64,000 nt of DNA from Mycobacterium sp. NS-7484 (GCF_001953975.1 NZ_MBEJ01000131.1:1-64000); one strand, 5' to 3'. Shown: positions 1 to 8,977, counted from the stretch's first letter. Program-made: numbers and translations. Notes: a model not told the origin generated them from the sequence alone.

Positions 1-96
1 TCCATTGGGCCTACGCGCGCACTTCCGATGAGGCAACGATTCACCGTTTCACGCGCATTCCTGATGAGTCAACGCGGCCACCGAACTTGTCGGTGG

Positions 97-112
97 TCGA
101 ATGTATGTTCGA
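97..112 (+). promoter_or_regulatory. LexA/SOS-box-like palindrome before the 13E12 gene
   Basis: The 16-mer TCGAATGTATGTTCGA differs at one base from the mycobacterial LexA box TCGAAC-N4-GTTCGA. It ends 3 nt before the ATG at 116 and overlaps the alternative ATG at 101. LexA control of 13E12-family genes is established in M. tuberculosis, so damage-inducible repression is a reasonable inference. Binding itself is not shown. Confidence 0.7.
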
Positions 113-115
113 ATC

Positions 116-1909
116 ATGCAGGCAAATGTGGTCGGGGCGGTGGCGGCGTTACGCGCCGCCTACGACGCCTTCGCCGCCTGCGACGTGGAGTCGTTGACCC
201 ACACCGAGCTGTTCGCGGTGCTCGACGAATACGAGACCCTGCGGTGTCAGATGCCCACCATGTGGCATCGGATGCTGGCCCGGCTGCAGGCCGAGACCAC
301 GCCAAGGGAGCTGGGCGCCAAATCCTGGAACGAGGTGCTGCGGGTGCGCTGGCGGCTGTCGACCGGGGAGGCCGGCCGCCGCCTGGCCGAAGCCGCTGCC
401 CTGGGTCCCCGCCGCAGCCTGACCGGCCAACCCATACCCCCGGCACTGCAGGCCGCGGCCGCCGCCCAAGCCGCCGGTCTGCTCACCGCCGACCACATCA
501 AGGTCCTGCGCGACGCGGTCGACCGACTGCCCGGCTTCGTCGATCAGGTGACCCGCGAACAGTTCGAACTCGACCTGGTCCGCGTCGCCGTCGGGGTCGG
601 GCCCAAAGAACTCAAAGAAACCGCCGAGCTGCGCCTGTTCTTGCTTGATCAGGACGGCCCCGAACCCGACGACACCGAACGCCAACGCCGACGCGGTGTG
701 CAAGTCGGCGAGCAGGGCGCCGACGCCATGACGGCGTTGACGGGCAACCTCACCCCCGAAGCCGCCGCGGTCTGGAAGGTGCTCCTGGCCCGCTTCGCCG
801 CTCCGGGCATGTGCAACCCCGACGACGAGGAGCCCTGCACCACCGGCACCCCCACCCAAGCCCAGATCGACAACGACCACCGCAGTCTGGCCCAACGCCA
901 ACACGACGCGCTGCTGGTTATCGGGCGCATCGCCTTGATGAGCGATCTCGGTCAACTCAACGGGCTACCGGTGTCGGTGATCATCCGCACCACCCTGCAA
1001 GACCTCGAATCCCGCGCCGGCATCGGCGTCAGCGGGGATGGCACCAAACTCCCGATCAAAGACGTCATCCGCATGGGCGCCCACGGCAGCCACCACTTAG
1101 CGGTGTTCGACGAAGCCACCGGGGCAGCGCTGGCCTACTTCCGGGCCCGGCGCATCGCCAGCCCCGCCCAACGCATCATGCTCATCGCCCGCGACGGTGG
1201 CTGCACAAAACCGGGCTGCACCGTCGGCCCCTACGGCTGCCAGGTCCATCACGCCCGCAAAGACTGGGCCGAGGGCGGTGACACCAACGTCGATGACATG
1301 GCCCTGGCCTGCGGCCCCGACAACCGCCTCGTCAACAGCGACGGCGGCTACACCACCACCATCAACCCCAACGGTGAGGTCGAATGGCACCCGCCACCTG
1401 CCCTCGACCACGGCCAACACCGCATCAACTACCACCACCGCCCCGAACTTCTCCTCGTCCCACCCGGATCCGAGCCCGAACCCGAGCCGGACGCGGCGGC
1501 CCCGGCCGAGCCGGAGCTGACGCTGCGGCCTGAGCACCAACCCGAGCCGGAACCCGAACCACAAATCCAGCCCGACCCTGAACCCGAACCACAAATCCAG
1601 CCCGACCCTGAACCTCCGGTTCAGCCCGCTCCCGAGCCGGAGCTGACGCCACGCGTTGAGCCGGGGTGGCACCTGGGACCGGAGCCCGAAACTCCCGCAC
1701 CATGGGATCCCCAGTGGGACAGCATGTTCGACGAGCTCACACTCACCGCGCCCAATGTCGAACACCTCTGGGACACAGGCCCGCTCGAACCAGAACCGCC
1801 CGATCCAGTGCTACCGACCGGCTGGATACTGCTCGACGAGATCCCGATCGAACGCACATACCCCGTCAACGACTGTGTTCTCGAAAACAAGACAGCCCGC
1901 GGCCCGTAG
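116..1909 (+). CDS. 13E12 repeat family protein (DUF222, HNH endonuclease)
   Basis: A protein of about 597 residues. The N-terminal two thirds is an alpha-helical DUF222 region. It is followed by an HNH nuclease module near residues 355-405, with CTKPGC, the pair HH in CQVHHARKDWAEGG and a downstream NVDDMALACGPDNR. The last ~150 residues are a Pro/Glu-rich tail containing EPEPQIQPDP repeats, which is usual for this family in mycobacteria. The family is multicopy in mycobacterial genomes. It is often treated as mobile or selfish, but its biological role is not established. The start at 116 is preferred over 101 because the LexA-type box lies at 97-112. No good Shine-Dalgarno is seen, so the transcript may be leaderless. 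Confidence 0.85.
   Translation: MQANVVGAVAALRAAYDAFAACDVESLTHTELFAVLDEYETLRCQMPTMWHRMLARLQAETTPRELGAKSWNEVLRVRWRLSTGEAGRRLAEAAALGPRRSLTGQPIPPALQAAAAAQAAGLLTADHIKVLRDAVDRLPGFVDQVTREQFELDLVRVAVGVGPKELKETAELRLFLLDQDGPEPDDTERQRRRGVQVGEQGADAMTALTGNLTPEAAAVWKVLLARFAAPGMCNPDDEEPCTTGTPTQAQIDNDHRSLAQRQHDALLVIGRIALMSDLGQLNGLPVSVIIRTTLQDLESRAGIGVSGDGTKLPIKDVIRMGAHGSHHLAVFDEATGAALAYFRARRIASPAQRIMLIARDGGCTKPGCTVGPYGCQVHHARKDWAEGGDTNVDDMALACGPDNRLVNSDGGYTTTINPNGEVEWHPPPALDHGQHRINYHHRPELLLVPPGSEPEPEPDAAAPAEPELTLRPEHQPEPEPEPQIQPDPEPEPQIQPDPEPPVQPAPEPELTPRVEPGWHLGPEPETPAPWDPQWDSMFDELTLTAPNVEHLWDTGPLEPEPPDPVLPTGWILLDEIPIERTYPVNDCVLENKTARGP
1551..1610 (+). repeat. Perfect 30-bp tandem duplication in the 13E12 tail
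   Basis: Positions 1551-1580 and 1581-1610 are identical. Each encodes the ten-residue unit NPNHKSSPTL in one frame and, in the gene frame, the Pro/Glu-rich unit EPEPQIQPDP. The array lies in the disordered C-terminal tail, where slipped-strand copy change would keep the frame. Confidence 0.9.
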
Positions 1910-2036
1910 GAAGCCGCCGCCGGGGCGGCCCAGGCCCACCTCACCGAGACGACTCCGCCCCACCTCAGCGAGTGACGGATGGGCGACACGGTGTAGTCCG
2001 GCGAATCACGTGCTGCGGCTGAGCCGGATCGAAGAC

Positions 2037-2660
2037 CTACACGGGATCGAAGGAGGAGATTCGCCAATCGCCGTCGACCTTCGTCAGGCCCACCTTCACC
2101 GCGCTGGCGGCCTGGACAGGTTGGGGGTTGGTGCGACTTGTGGTGGCTTGGTTCAGGAACACCAACACCTGCGCCGTGTGTGGTTGCACGTCGATGGCGG
2201 CCGCCCGAACGACCGATGCGGCGGCGCGGATGTCTTTCTCCTTGCTCGCCGGTGTGACGAACTGTTCGGCGAATTGGCTGTAGTAGGTCAAGAATTCGCC
2301 GGTCAAGTGAGATCGTGCCGTCGCGATGTCCTGATCCAAACTGTCTGGGGCATAGGACAACAACGCCACCGAGCCGTCAGATGCGGCATCGATCGCCGCA
2401 GTGGTCTCGCCAGCCGTCTCGTCTGCGTCGTGGTACCCGCCGAAGTACACGGCCGCCGCCGAACCCGCTGAGGCCAGGAGTACACACACGATGGCAACAG
2501 CGCGCCATCGTCGCCGGATCCACCGCGTGCCGCGCTGCGGACCATCGGTGGCGGTGTCGTCGCACTCGTCGGCCACGTCATCCGGCTCGGCGGCTTTCGG
2601 CTCCTCGTCAAGGGATTCGCGCTCGGAAAGGATTTCAGTATCAGCTTCGATTGTGCTCAC
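2037..2660 (-). CDS. Mce-associated membrane protein
   Basis: A protein of 207 residues: an acidic cytoplasmic N-terminus (about residues 1-45), a basic RRRWR stretch, one transmembrane helix (about 53-72), then an extracytoplasmic domain ending in DGDWRISSFDPV. This layout, with a terminal W-R-I-S-x-F-x-P motif, is that of the Mce-associated proteins (Mas/Mam), which help stabilise Mce importers at the membrane. Its ATG overlaps the stop of the upstream paralogue by 4 bp, so the two are translationally coupled. The pair lies downstream of the mce operon on the same strand but is separated from it by the small secreted-protein genes. Confidence 0.85.
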   Translation of the reverse strand: MSTIEADTEILSERESLDEEPKAAEPDDVADECDDTATDGPQRGTRWIRRRWRAVAIVCVLLASAGSAAAVYFGGYHDADETAGETTAAIDAASDGSVALLSYAPDSLDQDIATARSHLTGEFLTYYSQFAEQFVTPASKEKDIRAAASVVRAAAIDVQPHTAQVLVFLNQATTSRTNPQPVQAASAVKVGLTKVDGDWRISSFDPV

Positions 2661-3238
2661 GGGACGAACTCCACCTTCGACATCTTGATCTGTCCCCCTT
2701 CGTCGAGCATCGTGACGCTCAGCCGCCAGTTGCGTGGCTGCTGACCGGCCCCAGCTGCGTCGTTGATCGTGGTCGCCGCGCTGACCAGCACAACGGCGGT
2801 GTCGGCGGTCATCGACTGCACGGCAGACGCGGCAACTGTGGCCTTGGTCGCCGCCTTGGAATCCTTCGCAGCTCTGATCAAATCGTCGGAGGCGGACTGG
2901 AAGTCGTCTTTGAATTGTCCGGTCGAGTTGTCGACGATCTGCCGTACGTTGTCCTCTGCGGCAGCGCTGTCGATCGACATCAGGGTGACCACGGCTTGTG
3001 ACGCAGCTGCGGCAAATTCCGCGCGACGCTGTTGGGTCTGGTCGGCCTGCACTTGGTACCAGACGAGGTAACCGGTCACCGTCAGTAGCGCCACGCTCAG
3101 CAGTACGCCGACGGCGCCGGCCACGCCCGCCGCCGTCGCCAATTTCGGCCTGCCTCGGCGTTTCTCGCCCTGGTCTGACGGTCCGGCCTCGGGCACGGTT
3201 GTCTCAGTTACCTCGTCTGAACGGCTGAGTAACCGCAT
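2657..3238 (-). CDS. Mce-associated membrane protein
   Basis: A protein of 193 residues with the same plan as its downstream neighbour: a charged N-terminus, one transmembrane helix (about residues 37-60), then an alpha-helical region (DNSTGQFKDDF) and a beta-rich domain ending in MSKVEFVP. A strong Shine-Dalgarno (GGAGGT) stands 5 nt before the ATG at 3238, making this the first gene of the pair. The family is linked to Mce lipid importers. Having two paralogues in tandem suggests a heteromeric accessory unit for this importer, which is an inference. Confidence 0.85.
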   Translation of the reverse strand: MRLLSRSDEVTETTVPEAGPSDQGEKRRGRPKLATAAGVAGAVGVLLSVALLTVTGYLVWYQVQADQTQQRRAEFAAAASQAVVTLMSIDSAAAEDNVRQIVDNSTGQFKDDFQSASDDLIRAAKDSKAATKATVAASAVQSMTADTAVVLVSAATTINDAAGAGQQPRNWRLSVTMLDEGGQIKMSKVEFVP

Positions 3239-3327
3239 GGTGCACCTCCGATGGGATTGCCCCGCACGCTAATGCCGGTCGAGTCCACATCGATGCCGCT
3301 GTCCCGCCCAGTGGTCACCAGCGCAAT

Positions 3328-3750
3328 TCACCAATGGCGCAGCGAACACAACGCACCCTTGGGCCCCGAGGCCCGGTCGACCACGATTCCATCGACAGCC
3401 AGTTCACATCGCAGAGTCTGCACAGCCTGCGGAGACAGCCCCGCCGTGGTCACGGTGACCATGGCCCACTGCATCGGATCGGCGAGCATGGCTTCACGAA
3501 TCCAGGGCTTGTCAGGTTCGAGCGTGAGATCGTCTTTGGGGCTGAATTCATAGGGGTTGTGGCTGTAATCCGCCCAGTTCGGTGGGTCGGCCTCGCGGAA
3601 GTAGATGCTGACCGGCGTCGCCTGTTCGACGCTGACCGTGTAGGTCACCCGGTGCAGTGGCCTGTCGTCCGCGCGCGCCGGCGTGACCGGGAGAACCACG
3701 GCACCGACGACGACCAACGCGCCCATCGCACGACGCACGACATCAGACAT
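3328..3750 (-). CDS. MmpS-like small secreted protein
   Basis: A protein of 140 residues from the ATG at 3750. It has a signal peptide or N-terminal membrane segment ending near PARADD, then a beta-rich domain. The pattern VTYTVS..PVSIYFREADPP..., together with a C-terminal TLRCELAVDGIVVDRAS...ALCSL with two spaced cysteines, resembles the soluble domain of MmpS accessory proteins. No MmpL partner lies beside it. The ATG lies inside the preceding secreted-protein gene (8-bp overlap), so both are probably on one transcript. The MmpS relationship comes from pattern recognition and is moderately certain. Confidence 0.7.
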   Translation of the reverse strand: MSDVVRRAMGALVVVGAVVLPVTPARADDRPLHRVTYTVSVEQATPVSIYFREADPPNWADYSHNPYEFSPKDDLTLEPDKPWIREAMLADPMQWAMVTVTTAGLSPQAVQTLRCELAVDGIVVDRASGPKGALCSLRHW

Positions 3751-4156
3751 CACCGCGGACCCACCTGCTCGCCCCATCGGTCACCACACAGCTCAGGAAC
3801 AGTCCGTCTGGCGCCTGCGCAACGTTGTTCACGGACCCGCCGCATGGCGTGTTCTCCTCACGGATGCCCTTCAACGGCGGGGACCGGAACCAGCGCGGTT
3901 CGTAGCGGCGCGGTGATCCGCAAAAGACGAGCCGCCCCCACGAGGTGGTGCCGAACACGAAGTGTGTCGTGTTCGCGCAGGCTGCGCCGAGCACCACTCC
4001 ACCGACGATGCCGGGTACGCAAGAGGGATCGTTGCACTCGACCGGTGTGGCGTTCGCCGGGGTCGCAGCGGCCAATCCCGCAACGAGCAGTCCAATCGAG
4101 GCCGCCACCGCTATCCGCACGGACGACACTGTGGCACGGCGAAATCCGCGTGCCAT
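3743..4156 (-). CDS. Small secreted Cys-containing protein, unknown function
   Basis: A protein of 137 residues starting MARGFRRATVSSVRIAVAASIGLLVAGLAAATPANATP, a typical Sec signal peptide with a likely AxA cleavage near residue 37. The mature part has five or six cysteines (VECNDPSCVPG, GAACANTTHF, FCGSPRRYE, TPCGGS, LSCVV), suggesting a disulfide-stabilised extracellular domain. A GTG at 4168 is an alternative start. I do not recognise the family. It precedes and overlaps the MmpS-like gene and lies between the mce operon and the Mce-associated pair, so an envelope role is plausible. Confidence 0.65.
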   Translation of the reverse strand: MARGFRRATVSSVRIAVAASIGLLVAGLAAATPANATPVECNDPSCVPGIVGGVVLGAACANTTHFVFGTTSWGRLVFCGSPRRYEPRWFRSPPLKGIREENTPCGGSVNNVAQAPDGLFLSCVVTDGASRWVRGDV

Positions 4157-4260
4157 CACAATGCCCACTGGGCGGGAGGGTGGCCGTCACAAATCGGCAG
4201 ACGTTGGACAGTGAAGGCTGCCGCGGCGACTGCCGCGGGCCGGCATGCAGAGGAGTGGTC

Positions 4261-4773
4261 ATGCGGATGTCGACGGCATTCACTGGGGCGGGAGTGCTCA
4301 GCGCTGCGGTGCTCGGCTGCGTGCACAGCCCGGTTGCGGACGCGTCGCCCAAGTGGGGCCTCAACGGCACCTATGTCGCCACCTCCAACGGCGAGTGGGC
4401 GAAGACCAACGACGTCTTCCACGATGAGGCCAGCATCCGCAGCACCTGGACGATCTCCACGACGTGCAGCTATCCCACCGAGTGCACCGGCACTGTCAAC
4501 AGTGACTGGGGATGGAGCGCACCGATCTACATGAAGAGCGGTGTCTGGTTCGTCAAGAAGACGGTGGACAACTGGCAGCCGTGCCCCGACGGCACGGCCG
4601 GCCCGGGCTTGCAGGTGTACCGCTTCTTCCCCTCCAACAAGGACGCCACGGCAAGCGATCCCACCTCGACGACATTGCTCGGCGAAGATTCGACCACCGG
4701 GGTCAGCGGCAGTTGTGGAAGCAGCAACGTACTTTTCATCACGATGCCGTTCAAATTGGTGAAGACCGGCTGA
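4261..4773 (+). CDS. Small secreted Trp-rich protein, unknown function
   Basis: A protein of 170 residues with a signal peptide (residues 1-28, containing AAVLGC and ending near VADAS) and a mature domain rich in Trp, Ser and Thr with paired cysteines (TTCSYPTECTG, PCPDGT, SGSCGSS). AGGAG stands 5 nt before the ATG at 4261. It runs opposite to its neighbours and meets mceF tail to tail, 15 nt apart. Similar small secreted proteins occur near other mycobacterial envelope genes, but no function can be assigned. The residue block AVLGC could be read as a lipobox, though its spacing from the N-terminus is short. Confidence 0.7.
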   Translation: MRMSTAFTGAGVLSAAVLGCVHSPVADASPKWGLNGTYVATSNGEWAKTNDVFHDEASIRSTWTISTTCSYPTECTGTVNSDWGWSAPIYMKSGVWFVKKTVDNWQPCPDGTAGPGLQVYRFFPSNKDATASDPTSTTLLGEDSTTGVSGSCGSSNVLFITMPFKLVKTG

Positions 4774-4788
4774 CCCCCGCCCCGCAGA

Positions 4789-6315
4789 TCAGGTCGGAAA
4801 CAGGTCTTTCCAGGTCTGATCACCCGCGTGTGGCACCAGGTTGCTCTGGCGATACACCGCCCCGTCCGGCGTCGCATACCGGCCCGTGCTCGGGTCGTAG
4901 GTGGCGATCGCCACCGACGGCCCGTCAGATCCGTTGGGACCGAACGCACTAGGAGCCACCGCGGGCGCACCGGAAGGCGGCGGGGGCGCCATGGGAGCGT
5001 CGGCGGGCGGCGGGGTGCCCTCCACCGGTCCGTGGATCGTCGCGTCGTGATCCACCCGGGTGTCCGGGGCGATCCCCTGGGCCAGCAGGTTGGGGTCGAT
5101 CGGGTACGGGCCGAGCGCATGCTGGCGCATCGCCAAAGGCTGGTAGGGCTGGTCACTTTCGCAGATCTCGACCGTGGGTGCCCGCTTGCCCGGCTTGCCC
5201 ATGCACGGATAGTTGCGTGCCCCGCGGACACCGATCGGCGAATCCTGCGGCAGTTTGCAGTACAAGCCATCGGGGGTGTCGATATCGCTGGTGTCCTCCG
5301 GAGACCGCCATTCCGAGGGCGGCAGGAATCCGACGGTGCACGCCGGCGGGTCGCCGATGTTGAGGGTGAAGTCACCCAACGACATACCGGTCGGGTTGTT
5401 CTTCGGCACACCGTAGGACTGGGTCGACGCGATAGAGGGAGGCAGCAACACCAGCAGTTGTTCCAGCGCGGGATGGTAGGTCACGCCGATCTGCCCCAGG
5501 CTGGTCAGGTTGGCCAGCAGCAACGGCAGCGTCGGTTTGACTTGATTGAACAGTCGAGAGGCTTCGTCGGCCGCTCCCGGTCCATCCTTGAGCAGAGTGC
5601 GCACGTGTGCGTCGTCGTCGACGAGTTGGCGGCTGATGCCGGCGACGCTGCGCGCCCAGGTCCGGATCGCATCGATCGACTCGGCCTGGCCGTCGAGAAG
5701 CGGTGCGCTGTCATCGATCAGCGCACGGGACTGATCAGCGGCGGCGTTCGCATCGGCGATCAGTTGCGAGGAGGAGTCCAGCAAGGATCCGATGTCGTAT
5801 CCAGAACCGTTGAAGGCCTTGAAGGTTTCGTCCAGCAGTGGACTGATCTTGTCTTTGGGGATGCTTCCGATCAGGGCGCTGACCTGATCGAGCATCGGCC
5901 CCACCGCTTGGGGGATCGAGGTGTCGCCCACCGGGATCACCGACCCGTCATGCAGGTACGGCCCCGATTCGTTGCGCGGTTGCAGGTCGACGTACTGCTC
6001 TCCCACCGCCGAGACGCTCAGCACCGCGGCGTGCAGGTCTGCCGGGATCTTGGGGGAGGTGTTCAGTGACAGAGTGGCTTCGGCGCCCTCCCGCGTCGGC
6101 TTCACCTCGGTGACCTTGCCGATCTGGACGCCGCGGTACGTCACGTTGGAGAACTGGTAGAGCCCCCCGGTCCCCTGCAGTTGCAGCGTCACCGTCATGC
6201 GCCCGATACCCAACAGGGTCGGAGCCTGCAGGTAAACGATGCCCATGGCGGCCATCCCGATGACAGCGGCCACCGCGAAGATCACCAATTGCACACGAAT
6301 GAAGCGGGTGAGCAT
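4789..6315 (-). CDS. mceF: Mce family protein MceF
   Basis: A protein of 508 residues and the last gene of the mce operon. One N-terminal transmembrane helix (about residues 8-28) is followed by the MCE/MlaD domain (about 37-115, with GTGGLYQFSNVTYRGVQIGKVTEV). Next come a long alpha-helical region that forms part of the lipid-conducting tube in Mce complexes, and a Pro-rich C-terminal tail (EGTPPPADAPMAPPPPSGAPA) ending WKDLFPT. The C-terminal half contains six cysteines. Its ATG shares one base with the mceE stop (TGATG). The full-length size and position match MceF of other operons. Confidence 0.93.
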   Translation of the reverse strand: MLTRFIRVQLVIFAVAAVIGMAAMGIVYLQAPTLLGIGRMTVTLQLQGTGGLYQFSNVTYRGVQIGKVTEVKPTREGAEATLSLNTSPKIPADLHAAVLSVSAVGEQYVDLQPRNESGPYLHDGSVIPVGDTSIPQAVGPMLDQVSALIGSIPKDKISPLLDETFKAFNGSGYDIGSLLDSSSQLIADANAAADQSRALIDDSAPLLDGQAESIDAIRTWARSVAGISRQLVDDDAHVRTLLKDGPGAADEASRLFNQVKPTLPLLLANLTSLGQIGVTYHPALEQLLVLLPPSIASTQSYGVPKNNPTGMSLGDFTLNIGDPPACTVGFLPPSEWRSPEDTSDIDTPDGLYCKLPQDSPIGVRGARNYPCMGKPGKRAPTVEICESDQPYQPLAMRQHALGPYPIDPNLLAQGIAPDTRVDHDATIHGPVEGTPPPADAPMAPPPPSGAPAVAPSAFGPNGSDGPSVAIATYDPSTGRYATPDGAVYRQSNLVPHAGDQTWKDLFPT

Positions 6316-7514
6316 CAGTTGCCACCTTCGGTCGGCGCGGCCGGTTGATCGTCCGACGGGGCCGGGTCGATCAGCGGCGGCATCGTGGCCACTGCTGCCG
6401 GCGGCGGTGTCAGCGGCATGTTGATCGGGTCTTTCGTGTAGTTGGCGAACCAGGGATCTCCGGGAGCCGGCGTCAGCGGCAGCCCCTCCTGGCCCCATCG
6501 GGTTCCCAGGAACAGTCCCCGCTTCAGTCGCGGGACGGTGAAGTCGAAGGTGATGAACTCGTTGAGGTAGTCACCGCGGATTGCCCGGTCGATGAAGTTC
6601 TGTGGATAGGGGTAGGCCGGGGCAAATGCCAGTACCGTGCCCAGATTCGGCCCGACGTCAGCCAGTGCGCGCACCGTCGGTTCGAGGTTGCGCAGGTTAG
6701 TGACGACGTCGTCGCGGGTCGCGTTGATGAGTGTGGTGGCGGTGTCGCTGAACCGGCCGAACTTCTCCAGCGCCGTGGTGATCCGGGGACGTTCCTTGAG
6801 CAATACGTCCAATGCGGGTGGAATCCGTTGCAGCGCAGCGGTCACCACTTCCTGCTGCCCGGCCAGCGTGCCACTGAGCTGGTTCAGCTCCGTGATGGTG
6901 GCGTTGATGTCGTCGCGCTGGTCGGCGAACAGGCCGACGATGTCGTCGAGGCGGGTGAGCAGATCGCGGATCTGTACCTGGCGGCCGTCGAGCGCGGCGT
7001 TGAACTCGGTCACCAGGTCACCGATCTTGCCGAGACCGCCGCCGTTGACGAGTACCGCCAGTGACGACAATGTCTGTTCGGTCGACGGATACGTTGCCGT
7101 GCGGTCGAGTTCGAGCGTCGCGCCCGGAGCCAGCCGGCCGGACGGAGATTGCCCCAGCGGCGGGTCGAGGGCGATGTGCATGGAGCCCAGCAGGCTGGTC
7201 TGACCCACCGTCGCAACAGCATTGGCGGGGACGACGACGTCGGGTTTCACCGAGATCTCCACGTCGGCGTGCCAGCCGTCGACTTTCATGCCGGACACAC
7301 TGCCCACGATGACGTCGCTGATCATCACGGGCGAATTCGATTCCAGCGTACCGATATTGGCCAGCTCCACGTGATACACCGCCGCATCGGACCCACGCCC
7401 GACCGTGCCGGGCAGCGGCAGCGAGTTCAGCCCGTGGAATGCGCAGCCGCTCAGCGTCACCATCACCGCCGAACAGGCTGCGGTCACCTGGGACAGCCTC
7501 CGTCGAGCCGTCAT
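6315..7514 (-). CDS. mceE: Mce family lipoprotein MceE (LprK-type)
   Basis: A protein of 399 residues. The signal peptide carries a clear lipobox, L21-S-G-C24, which makes this the lipoprotein subunit of the importer, as MceE is in every mce operon. The MCE domain spans about residues 45-125 (YHVELANIGTLESNSPVMISDVIVGSVSGM). It is followed by a helical region with repeated LxxLL heptads and a Pro-rich tail. The start overlaps mceD by 4 bp (ATGA). MceE anchors the hexameric MCE assembly in the cell envelope, a role known from the family. Confidence 0.93.
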   Translation of the reverse strand: MTARRRLSQVTAACSAVMVTLSGCAFHGLNSLPLPGTVGRGSDAAVYHVELANIGTLESNSPVMISDVIVGSVSGMKVDGWHADVEISVKPDVVVPANAVATVGQTSLLGSMHIALDPPLGQSPSGRLAPGATLELDRTATYPSTEQTLSSLAVLVNGGGLGKIGDLVTEFNAALDGRQVQIRDLLTRLDDIVGLFADQRDDINATITELNQLSGTLAGQQEVVTAALQRIPPALDVLLKERPRITTALEKFGRFSDTATTLINATRDDVVTNLRNLEPTVRALADVGPNLGTVLAFAPAYPYPQNFIDRAIRGDYLNEFITFDFTVPRLKRGLFLGTRWGQEGLPLTPAPGDPWFANYTKDPINMPLTPPPAAVATMPPLIDPAPSDDQPAAPTEGGN

Positions 7515-8977
7515 GGCGTCCCTCCTTGATCGGGCGGTGCGGCAGCGGGGCCGGCTTCGGCGGGAAGCAACATGTCGTGCAGCGTTTTTGGTGGCTCAGC
7601 CGGCGCCGCGGGCGGCGTACCCGGCGGTACTGGCGCCCCGGGGAACAACGCGGGTGCCGGCGAGGCCGGGAGTCCGTCTGGTGCGTAGGCCCCGGGTGGG
7701 CCGGGCGGCGCACCCCATCCGGCCGGCGGCGCGACGTCACCGGCGCCGGTGTAGGCCGATACGGCCGGTGGCTGTTCCGGCGGTACGGGCTGTCCGCCCG
7801 CTCCGCCGGGGGCGAGAGCGGGATCGGTGTACACCAGGTTGTGCGGGCTGGGCGCCTTACGTAGATAAGCGTTGAACGGCATCGGTAGGTAATTGAAGTT
7901 GATCAATGACAGGGCCGGGCCGAGGTACTGCGCACACAGTTTGGAGGTTTCTGCCGCCGTGGCGTTCTTGACCGCCGCGATCGCCGAGCACACCACCGCA
8001 ACCGGATCGGCGAAGTTGGACAACGCGAAGGCACCGACCGCCGTCCCGCTGTCGGGGTTGTAGATGTTGTAGCCGTTGGCAATCGCGTTGGGCGCGACGT
8101 GCAGGACGTTCTTCAGCTGGGTCTGGTTGTCCACCAGGTTCTGGGTGACGTTGGTCAACCGCTCGAGTTGTTCGGCAGTCTGGTCCCGGCTGCCGGCGAT
8201 GAATCGCTGCACGTTGCCGACCGCGGACGCCAGGTTCGTCAGGGCACCGTCGAGATCGGAACGGCTGCCGTCGACGACGCTGGTGACACTGGCGAGCCGG
8301 TCCTGGAACTGGACGATCTGGGTGTTGCTGTCCCGCAGCGCAGTGACGAAAATCTGCAGGTTCTTGATGATGTCGACGATGTCGCCGCTACCGTGGGCGA
8401 GAACACGCCCCACACTGGACAATTGGTTGATCGCCTGGTGCAGTTTCTCGCCGTTGCCGTCCATGGCAGCCGCCGCGCTGTCGACGAAGCGGCTAAGCGA
8501 GGTGGCCGATTCCCCGTGGAGCGGCCCCAGATCGGTCGCCAGCCGCATCAGCTGGTCTTTGACCTGGTCCCACTCGACCGGCACGGCGGTGCGCTCGACG
8601 CCGATCTGGGCACCGTCGGCCATGGTCGGCCCGACGTCTTCGTAGGCCGGAGTCAATTGCACATAGCGTGCGGCCACCAGGTTCTGTGCCATGACGATGG
8701 CTTTGGCGTCGGCCGGGATCTTCACCCCGCGATCGATGGCCAACGTGAATCGCGCCTGTCCACCGGCCGGCTCGATTCCCGTGATGGAACCGACCTTGAC
8801 ACCGGCCACCCGCACTTCGTCGCCCGGGTAGATCGCCGTGGCCGACGTGAAGTACGCGGTGATCGTGGTGGGCGCCATGACGGTGTGCCGCACCACCACC
8901 GCGGTGCCGGCCAACGCCAAGGCGACGAGCAGGACCAGGGCGCCGCGACTGATGCGCGCACGGTGACGGGTGATCAT
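7511..8977 (-). CDS. mceD: Mce family protein MceD
   Basis: A protein of 488 residues. A transmembrane helix (about 11-30) precedes the MCE domain (about 38-118, YFTSATAIYPGDEVRVAGVKVGSITGIEP). The helical region runs to about residue 370, and the final ~110 residues are extremely rich in Pro, Ala and Gly (GWGAPPGPPGAYAP). A long Pro-rich tail is characteristic of MceD subunits. The start overlaps mceC by 4 bp. Confidence 0.93.
   Translation of the reverse strand: MITRHRARISRGALVLLVALALAGTAVVVRHTVMAPTTITAYFTSATAIYPGDEVRVAGVKVGSITGIEPAGGQARFTLAIDRGVKIPADAKAIVMAQNLVAARYVQLTPAYEDVGPTMADGAQIGVERTAVPVEWDQVKDQLMRLATDLGPLHGESATSLSRFVDSAAAAMDGNGEKLHQAINQLSSVGRVLAHGSGDIVDIIKNLQIFVTALRDSNTQIVQFQDRLASVTSVVDGSRSDLDGALTNLASAVGNVQRFIAGSRDQTAEQLERLTNVTQNLVDNQTQLKNVLHVAPNAIANGYNIYNPDSGTAVGAFALSNFADPVAVVCSAIAAVKNATAAETSKLCAQYLGPALSLINFNYLPMPFNAYLRKAPSPHNLVYTDPALAPGGAGGQPVPPEQPPAVSAYTGAGDVAPPAGWGAPPGPPGAYAPDGLPASPAPALFPGAPVPPGTPPAAPAEPPKTLHDMLLPAEAGPAAAPPDQGGTP

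Noticed and set aside
149..955. 268-codon open frame antisense to the 13E12 gene
   Set aside because: Low-complexity Gly/Val-rich product typical of antisense frames in high-GC DNA; the plus-strand protein has clear domains.
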